Source of the DNA: Limnohabitans sp.
GTDB lineage: Bacteria > Pseudomonadota > Gammaproteobacteria > Burkholderiales > Burkholderiaceae_C
Length of the DNA: 64,000 bases
Direction: 5' to 3'
NCBI RefSeq assembly: GCF_017848645.1
Contig: NZ_JAFEIF010000036.1
Location: 1 to 64,000 of the forward strand
The notes beneath the pieces are model-generated. The model was not told where the DNA came from and did no database searches. It worked only from the letters and a program-made list of their open reading frames with translations. Position numbers and translations under genes: made by a program. Positions within the stretch are counted from its first letter, which is position 1, and the number at the start of each line of letters is the position of its first letter. Below, piece after piece: positions 58,336-64,000 of this stretch.

Positions 58336-60807
58336 ATGTCTGCCCCTGTTCACACCCTCGTTAGCCCTTCGGTTGACTCACCCATTCCACCGCCCGTGCC
58401 CCATGTGGTGCTGGTCATCACCAAAGGCGAAGCCGGTGGGGCGCAAACGCATGTGCTGGAGCTGTGCCGCGCCCTGCAAGGCCGGGTGCGCTTCACCGTG
58501 GTGATTGGTGGCAACGACACACACAGCGTGCTGGGCCAGGCCCTGAAGGGCTTGGGCATCGCTGTGCTGGCGCTGCCAAGTTTGCAAAATTCGCTCAACC
58601 CCCTGAAGGTGCTGGCCTCGGTGCGGGCCTTGCTGGCGCATGTGCGCGTGCTGCAGCCCGATGTCATCCACGCACACAGCGCAGTGGCGGGGGTGATCGC
58701 ACGCCTGGCGGGCAAGCTGCGGCAAATTCCGGTGGTCTACACGGTGCACGGCTTTGGCTTCAAGCCGCAAGCGCCTTGGCTGATCCGCACCAACGCCTGG
58801 CTGGCCGAGGCGGTGCTGGCCGCCTGGACCACGCGCATGGTTTGTGTGTCGGCCTACGAAAAAGAATTGGCCGCGCGTTTGCCCATGCCGCCCGAGCGGG
58901 TGAGCGTGGTGCACAACGCGCTGGCCGATGTGCCCTGGCGCAGCGACATGGGCGCCCAACCGCCGCGCCTGGTCATGGTGGCCCGCATGGCCGCGCCCAA
59001 GCGGCCCGATGTTTTGATCGAGGCCCTGGCCCTGCTGGCACCACTTGGCCTGCAGCCGGGCACCCGGATTTTGGGTGGCGGGCCGGACCTGGCCCGCCAC
59101 CAACAAGCCGCCGCCGCTATGCCGCACATCCGGCTGGAGGGCGATGTGAGCGACGTGGCCGAGCGCCTGGCGCAGCACCAGATCTTTGTGCTCTTGTCCG
59201 ACCACGAGGGCCTGCCGATTTCCATTTTGGAAGCCATGCGCGCGGGCATGGCGATCGTGGCCACGCGTTTGCCTGGCATCGAAGAAATGCTCACACACGA
59301 GCAAAGCGCCTGGCTGGTGCCCAACAGCCCGCAGGCCGTGGCCGATGCGCTGCAGACCCTGCTGGCCGATGCGCCCTTGCGACAGCGTCTGGGCCAAGCG
59401 GCACGCGCGCGCTACGAGGCGCAGTTTCAGCCCCAGGCCATGGCCGAGCCGGTGCTGGCCATTTACCAGCAAGCGCCCTTGATGGACACCGCCCGTTGGC
59501 CCATGACGCGCCCGCGCCGCCACACCCAGCAACTGGCCTCGCAGCAAGCGCACCGCCAAAGCGCCCACTTGGTCTGGAGCCTGCTGGGCTTGGCGATGAT
59601 CGGCCTGGCCTACGCCATCAGCCAGGCGCTGATGGCCAGTGGCCTGGCCACGGTGGACTTTGGCCGCACCGTGCTGGCCAGCCTGGTGCCTTATGCGCTG
59701 GCGGCGCACCTGTTGTACCGGGGGGCGCACGTGCCTGCGGCCGAGCGCGGCCCGCTGCTGCTGGTCACCACCGGCTTGCCGTTTTGGCTCACGCCCCTGG
59801 CTTTTGCCTTGCTGCAGCAGCCCTATTCACGCGGCGCTTTGCTCTTGACCTATGTGCTGAGCACCTTCTGGTTTTGGCTGGCCGACCAGTGGTTTTTGCG
59901 CCACCGCCCCTGGCGTCTGGTGTACCAGGACCCGCGTGTGCCCGGCCTCTTGGCCCCTTGGCTGCCCGAGCCCAGCGGCCAGGGCCTGCCGCGCATCCGT
60001 TTGCTGCCCTGGCCCGAGCAGGGCATGCCACCTGGCACGGCGCTGGCGTGTGACGGCGCGGTCGTGCCTTCAGCCCCACCGAGTCCCGAGCGCCACCGCT
60101 TTTTGACCGCGCTCAAGCTGCAGCACATTCGCCTGTACAGCCCCGAAACCTTGCAGCAAAGCCTGACCGGGCGCATGTCGAACGAGACCTTGCAAAACGA
60201 GCTGTGGCAAACCGATGGCAACCCGGCGTACGACCTGGCCAAGCGCCTCATCGATGTGAGCGTGGTGCTGGCCTTGCTGCCGCTGTGGCTGCCACTGGCG
60301 CTCTTGGTGGCGGTGGGTGTCAAGATCGACTCGCCCGGCCCGGCCTTGTTCAGCCAGCGGCGCACCGGCATGCATGGCCAAAGTTTCCGGATCTGGAAGT
60401 TCCGCAGCATGCGCCACGAAACGCAACTCGCCCCCCAGTTCGCGCAGGCCAACGACCCGCGCATCACCCGATTTGGGCATTGGATTCGCCGCACCCGGCT
60501 CGATGAAATTCCGCAGCTGTTCAACGTGATCATGGGTCAGATGAGCCTGATCGGCCCGCGCCCCGAGCAAGACGGTTTTGTGCAGCAGTTTGCCGAACTC
60601 ATGCCCAGCTACCCCTACCGCCACCTGGTGCGCCCCGGCCTGACCGGCTGGGCCCAGGTGCAGCAAGGCTATGCGGCCAGCGCCGATGAAACCGCCATCA
60701 AACTCAGCTACGACCTTTACTACATCACGCACTACAGTCTGGCCATGGATTTGCTGATCGTGTTCAAAACCATCCAGACCGTGCTGACCGGGCGCGGTGC
60801 GCGCTGA
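58336..60807 (+). CDS. Fusion: family 4 glycosyltransferase and polyprenyl-phosphate sugar-phosphate transferase
   Basis: An 823-residue two-enzyme protein. Residues about 20-385 form a family 4 glycosyltransferase (VITKGEAGGAQTHVLELCRAL; SDHEGLPISILEAMRAGMAIVA). A membrane part of four hydrophobic helices (about 410-530) follows. Residues about 630-823 form a bacterial sugar transferase (YDLAKRLIDVSVVLALLPLW, SPGPALFSQRRTGMHGQSFRIWKFRSM, RLDEIPQLFNVIMGQMSLIGPRPE) that loads sugar-1-phosphate on undecaprenyl phosphate. No stop or frameshift separates them. It starts the exopolysaccharide operon; the next gene begins eight bases after its stop. Confidence 0.9.
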   Translation: MSAPVHTLVSPSVDSPIPPPVPHVVLVITKGEAGGAQTHVLELCRALQGRVRFTVVIGGNDTHSVLGQALKGLGIAVLALPSLQNSLNPLKVLASVRALLAHVRVLQPDVIHAHSAVAGVIARLAGKLRQIPVVYTVHGFGFKPQAPWLIRTNAWLAEAVLAAWTTRMVCVSAYEKELAARLPMPPERVSVVHNALADVPWRSDMGAQPPRLVMVARMAAPKRPDVLIEALALLAPLGLQPGTRILGGGPDLARHQQAAAAMPHIRLEGDVSDVAERLAQHQIFVLLSDHEGLPISILEAMRAGMAIVATRLPGIEEMLTHEQSAWLVPNSPQAVADALQTLLADAPLRQRLGQAARARYEAQFQPQAMAEPVLAIYQQAPLMDTARWPMTRPRRHTQQLASQQAHRQSAHLVWSLLGLAMIGLAYAISQALMASGLATVDFGRTVLASLVPYALAAHLLYRGAHVPAAERGPLLLVTTGLPFWLTPLAFALLQQPYSRGALLLTYVLSTFWFWLADQWFLRHRPWRLVYQDPRVPGLLAPWLPEPSGQGLPRIRLLPWPEQGMPPGTALACDGAVVPSAPPSPERHRFLTALKLQHIRLYSPETLQQSLTGRMSNETLQNELWQTDGNPAYDLAKRLIDVSVVLALLPLWLPLALLVAVGVKIDSPGPALFSQRRTGMHGQSFRIWKFRSMRHETQLAPQFAQANDPRITRFGHWIRRTRLDEIPQLFNVIMGQMSLIGPRPEQDGFVQQFAELMPSYPYRHLVRPGLTGWAQVQQGYAASADETAIKLSYDLYYITHYSLAMDLLIVFKTIQTVLTGRGAR

Positions 60808-60815
60808 GCCTGCCC

Positions 60816-61949
60816 ATGCCCACGTCCATCCCTCGCCAAGTTTTGTTGTTGACCGAAGAGTCCGGTGTGGGCGGGGTGCAGACCACGCTGCATTGGCTCG
60901 AATCGGGTTTGGCCGCGCGCGGCTGGCAAGTCACGCGGCTGCCGGTGCGGCGCGGCCGTCCCTCGCTGTGGGCCTGCTGGCAGGCGGCGCGGCGGGCACA
61001 GGTGCTGGTGGCCTCCAACAATTTCCGGCCAGCCTATGCGGCGGTGGCCTTGGCTTGGTTGGCCCGCAGGCCCAGCGTGGTCTGGGTGCACGGCCCTTTG
61101 CAGGAGGTGCTGCAGCAGGCCGGGGCCTCGCGCCTGAAAACCGGCTGGCTGCGCACGGTGTACACAAGGGCCAGCCAACTGGTGTGCGCCTCACAGACCT
61201 CGTGCGACAGCTTGGTGCGCGTGATGACAGATGCTGAGGGCGAGGCCGCGAGTGCCGTCCAGTCCCGCCTGCGCGTGATCCGCAACCCGGCGGTCTTGCC
61301 CGGTGCGGGCCAAGATGACGCCGCCATGCCCGCCACCAAGTCCGCCAGCGAGGTGATCGCTTTGGGTTTCGTCGGCCGTTTGTCGCCTGAAAAACAGCCT
61401 TTGCAATTGCTGCCCATGCTGCGCCTTTTGCCTGCCGTCTGCCAACTGCATGTGGTGGGCGATGGCGAGTTGATGGGGGCCATGCGCAGCGCCGGGCAAG
61501 ACCTGCTGGCCCAAGGCCGCTTGCACCTGCACGGCCAGCAAACCGTGAGCGCACAGACCTACCGGGCCTGGCGGGCCACGGTGCTGTGCTCGCGCTATGA
61601 GGGTTACCCCATGACGGCGCTGGAGTCGCTGGCCTGCGGCGTGCCCTGCGTGAGCACGCCCATCCCCGCGATGCAGGAAATGCTGGGCACGCAGGCCCCG
61701 CTCTGGTTGGCACACGATGAAAGCCCCGCTGCGCTGGCCGAGGCGGTGCAGCGCTGCCTGGCGCAAGCGCCGGCTGATCGGCAAGCGGCCATCGACCACT
61801 TGCAGCAACTGCACCGCCTTGAGACCTTTGTGCAGGCTTGGGACGAGCTGCTCACGCGGCTGCTGCACAGAGCTGGGCAGGGGCCAAAAAAGCAAGCCTT
61901 GAAGCTGGAAGCTTCGCGCGTTGAGCCGCCTTCGGGAGGCCGGTCGTGA
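60816..61949 (+). CDS. Family 4 glycosyltransferase
   Basis: GT-B fold glycosyltransferase, 377 residues. N-terminal LLLTEESGVGGVQTTLHWLE and C-terminal donor-binding motif SRYEGYPMTALESLACGVPCV with the E-x7-E pattern. Probably adds a sugar to a lipid-linked precursor in the cytoplasm. It starts eight bases after the fusion gene; the next gene's GTG overlaps its stop. Sugar unknown. Confidence 0.9.
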   Translation: MPTSIPRQVLLLTEESGVGGVQTTLHWLESGLAARGWQVTRLPVRRGRPSLWACWQAARRAQVLVASNNFRPAYAAVALAWLARRPSVVWVHGPLQEVLQQAGASRLKTGWLRTVYTRASQLVCASQTSCDSLVRVMTDAEGEAASAVQSRLRVIRNPAVLPGAGQDDAAMPATKSASEVIALGFVGRLSPEKQPLQLLPMLRLLPAVCQLHVVGDGELMGAMRSAGQDLLAQGRLHLHGQQTVSAQTYRAWRATVLCSRYEGYPMTALESLACGVPCVSTPIPAMQEMLGTQAPLWLAHDESPAALAEAVQRCLAQAPADRQAAIDHLQQLHRLETFVQAWDELLTRLLHRAGQGPKKQALKLEASRVEPPSGGRS

Positions 61950-62878
61950 TCACCGTTCACTTTGTGCACGGCGCACGTTCCTATTTACCCGAGCTGGCCG
62001 CTTACCAGGCCCACATCGAAGGCCTGGGCCACGCCGTGCAGATGCACACCCAAGCCCACACCGTGCCGGGTGACGCCCGGGCCGTGTGGTGGATTTGCGG
62101 CCGCGTGCCGAGTGACCAAGCCCGGCGCTTCAAAGGCGCGGTGCAGGTGCACGAATACGCCTCGGCCAGCGTGGCCCCCTTGGCCTGGCTCAAGGACCGC
62201 ATCAAACAGTGGCAGCACCCGGTGCCCGACTTTCGGGTGTTCCAAAGCGAGTGGGTGCGACAGCGCATGGGCTTTGGCGACAACGCGCCTGGCGCTGTGC
62301 CCTACGCCCTGCGGGACATGGGCGTGCCCGACGCTTTTTTCATGGCGCAAGCGCTGCAGCCACCCGATTTTGATCTGGTCTATCTGGGCGAGATGAGCCG
62401 TTTATTGCACTTTGTGCCGCTGCTGCACACCCTGAGGCAAGCGCGGTTGAGCTTGCTGCTGGTGGGCGATGTGCCCCCGGCTTTGCAAGCGCGCCTGGCC
62501 ACGCTGGGCCACATTCAGAGCACCGGGCGTGTGCCGCAAGACCAGGTGCCTGCGCAACTGCTGCGAGCCCGTGCGGGCCTGAACCTGATGCCCGATGTGC
62601 TGCCGCTGTCTGAGCAAACCTCCACCAAGATGCTGGAGTACCTGGCGCTGGGCTTGCCCGTGATCAGCAACCCCTATGCCTGGGCGCAACGCACCGCGCT
62701 GGCCCATGCCGGGCGGGTGCAATTGCTGGACGTGCAGGCCACAGCCGCGCAATGGCAAGCGGCCGTAAAAGCACTGCCCCAGCGCCAGACCGATCGCCAA
62801 CACCTGCAGTCCTTGTGCTGGTCGCAGCAGCTGCAAGGCTTGCCGGTGTGGGCCGCCTTGTTTGGGGCTGACAGATGA
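61946..62878 (+). CDS. Glycosyltransferase (GT-B, family 4/1-like)
   Basis: A 310-residue glycosyltransferase-like protein. The C-terminal half has the donor-site pattern (LVYLGEMSRLLHFVPLLHTL, TSTKMLEYLALGLPVISNPYAW), while the N-terminal half is shorter than usual. Start is GTG at 61946 with GGGAGG upstream, overlapping the previous stop; its own stop overlaps the next ATG. Part of the polysaccharide operon. Confidence 0.78.
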   Translation: MITVHFVHGARSYLPELAAYQAHIEGLGHAVQMHTQAHTVPGDARAVWWICGRVPSDQARRFKGAVQVHEYASASVAPLAWLKDRIKQWQHPVPDFRVFQSEWVRQRMGFGDNAPGAVPYALRDMGVPDAFFMAQALQPPDFDLVYLGEMSRLLHFVPLLHTLRQARLSLLLVGDVPPALQARLATLGHIQSTGRVPQDQVPAQLLRARAGLNLMPDVLPLSEQTSTKMLEYLALGLPVISNPYAWAQRTALAHAGRVQLLDVQATAAQWQAAVKALPQRQTDRQHLQSLCWSQQLQGLPVWAALFGADR

Positions 62879-64000
62879 AGCGCTGGAACTTGTTGCAGTC
62901 CTTGCCCCGCGCCACCGCACCCGCTGCCTTGGGCAGCCTGGTGTCGTTGGCGGCCCAGGGTTTTTTGGCGCTGGTGCTGTTTCGGTTGTTCAGCCCCGAA
63001 GAGGTGGGGGTGTTTTCTGCCACCAGCCAACTGGCCTTTTTCTGGGCCAGCCTGGCGCTGGCGCAAAGCCCTTTGAGCCTGCTGGCCGAGCGCCACCAGG
63101 AGCCCCGCGCCGCCGCTCGCCGCGCCTGGCGGCAAAGCGCTTGGCGCTTGTTGTGGCTGGCCCCAGTGGCGGCGCTGGGGGCGTTTTGGTCGGGTTTGGG
63201 CGATGCAGCGCAGGTCTGGGCTTGGGCCGCCGCCTTGGGCCTGACGCAACTGAGTTGGCTGCTCGCGCAAAGCCTGACCTTGCGGGTGGGCAGCCGCTGG
63301 TCCATGGGCTTGGTGCGCATGGTGCCGCCCGTGCTGGCCGCTGCTGCGGCGGTGCTGGGGGTTGTGCTTTTTCCCGAACGTGGAGAGGGCCTCGAATTGC
63401 CCGTGCTTTTGGTGTCGGCCTGCTTGGGCTATCTGGCTGGGGCCCTGTGGATGCGGCTGGCTTTTCAACCAGCGTCTCCTGTTGGTGTGGCTTTGGCAGC
63501 CGTTGCAGGCAGCGACTTGCAGCCCGCCCAGAACGCTGCGCCGACTTCTTCAGACCCGCGCAGCGCCCGACTCAAGATGCTGCACACCCTCACCGACGGC
63601 CTGGCTGCCACGGCACTGGCGCTCAGCTGGCCAGCGCACTACGGCGCACAAGAAGCGGGCTGGATGCTGGCGCTGCTGCGCATCTTGAGCTTCATCCCGG
63701 CGCTGGTGCACACGGCTTGGGCGCAGGTGGTGCTCAGCAGCGATACCCCAGTTCGGCTGCGCCCGCTGCAGGTGGCTTGGGCCGCATCGGCGCTGGTGCT
63801 GGGCGTAGGGGGCTTGGCCCAGTTGGCGCTGACATGGGGCTGGCTCGACGCGCGTTGGCAAGGCCTGTCGGCCTATGTCTGGCCTCTGGTGCTGTGGCAA
63901 ACGGCCGCCTGCTTTGTGGCCGCACATGCGCACCTGCCCTTCCAAAAAGGCCTGGCTGTCCAACACGCGTGGCTGTGTGTGGCCATGAACGCGGGCTTCA
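62875..64000 (+). CDS. Polysaccharide flippase-like membrane protein (partial)
   Basis: Not in the ORF track because it runs off the window. The ATG at 62875 overlaps the previous stop (ATGA) and the frame stays open to base 64000, giving 375 residues. It begins MKRWNLLQSLPRATAPAALG, with the pattern of long hydrophobic helices and short loops of Wzx/MVF-type flippases (AAQGFLALVLFRLFSPEEVGVFSATSQLAFFW, core LFRLFSPEEVGVFSATSQLA). A flippase fits an operon that makes lipid-linked oligosaccharide. The C-terminus is missing; assignment is from topology and context. Confidence 0.75.
   Translation, partial: MKRWNLLQSLPRATAPAALGSLVSLAAQGFLALVLFRLFSPEEVGVFSATSQLAFFWASLALAQSPLSLLAERHQEPRAAARRAWRQSAWRLLWLAPVAALGAFWSGLGDAAQVWAWAAALGLTQLSWLLAQSLTLRVGSRWSMGLVRMVPPVLAAAAAVLGVVLFPERGEGLELPVLLVSACLGYLAGALWMRLAFQPASPVGVALAAVAGSDLQPAQNAAPTSSDPRSARLKMLHTLTDGLAATALALSWPAHYGAQEAGWMLALLRILSFIPALVHTAWAQVVLSSDTPVRLRPLQVAWAASALVLGVGGLAQLALTWGWLDARWQGLSAYVWPLVLWQTAACFVAAHAHLPFQKGLAVQHAWLCVAMNAGF

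Overview
The window looks like part of a chromosome from a Betaproteobacterium of the order Burkholderiales, most like the family Comamonadaceae (freshwater Limnohabitans/Rhodoferax-type relatives). This is inferred from the GC-rich coding style, the flgBCDEFGHIJKL order, the cysI-DUF934-cysH-cysD-cysN block, and the mix of solitary binding proteins, a TRAP transporter and SDR/aldo-keto enzymes. No rRNA, phage, transposase or CRISPR array is visible. One tRNA (Asn-GTT) is present.

Region 1 (1-22.0 kb) is a flagellar locus. A lower-GC flank encodes a family-2 glycosyltransferase, a SAM methyltransferase and the flagellin lysine methylase FliB. It faces two short flagellin genes, flaG and fliD. 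A long leftward operon flgBCDEFGHIJKL builds rod, hook, rings and hook-filament junction. FlgJ has only its rod-binding half; a separate LysM plus lytic-transglycosylase gene sits just upstream of flgB. flgA, flgM and flgN run the other way. Promoter motifs read by eye suggest two tiers: a full-consensus sigma-54 site for flgB and weaker ones for the transglycosylase, flgA and fliB, then sigma-28 sites with 11-nt spacers for one flagellin, flaG, fliD and flgM. A further sigma-28-like site lies on the opposite strand directly over the flgB start region.

Region 2 (22-37.6 kb) is mixed metabolism and transport: a MATE exporter, a periplasmic protein with three 45-residue repeats, YjdM, a chromate transporter, a putative cyclase, a DMT permease, two SDR enzymes, an acetamidase-family enzyme, and an apparent operon dctQ-dctM-dctP-TIGR04076-aldo/keto reductase. 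The last is divergent from a GntR regulator with a palindrome between them. tRNA-Asn follows.

Region 3 (37.6-47 kb) holds a TonB-dependent receptor behind a TPP riboswitch, a thioredoxin-reductase-like ferredoxin reductase with a 7Fe ferredoxin, and assimilatory sulfate reduction genes (cysN, cysD, an APS-type cysH, DUF934, cysI). Palindromic REP-like repeats lie on both sides of cysH.

Region 4 (47-58.2 kb) has a DMT permease, a solitary ABC binding protein, a DamX-like SPOR protein beside a membrane-anchored glutamate-synthase-like enzyme, a stand-alone MnmC oxidoreductase domain, divergent yggX and fpr, dsbB, an Lrp regulator, an amino-acid racemase and a YafJ-type amidotransferase.

Region 5 (58.3-64 kb) starts a polysaccharide operon: a glycosyltransferase fused to a polyprenyl-phosphate sugar-phosphate transferase, two more glycosyltransferases, and a flippase-like protein cut by the window edge.
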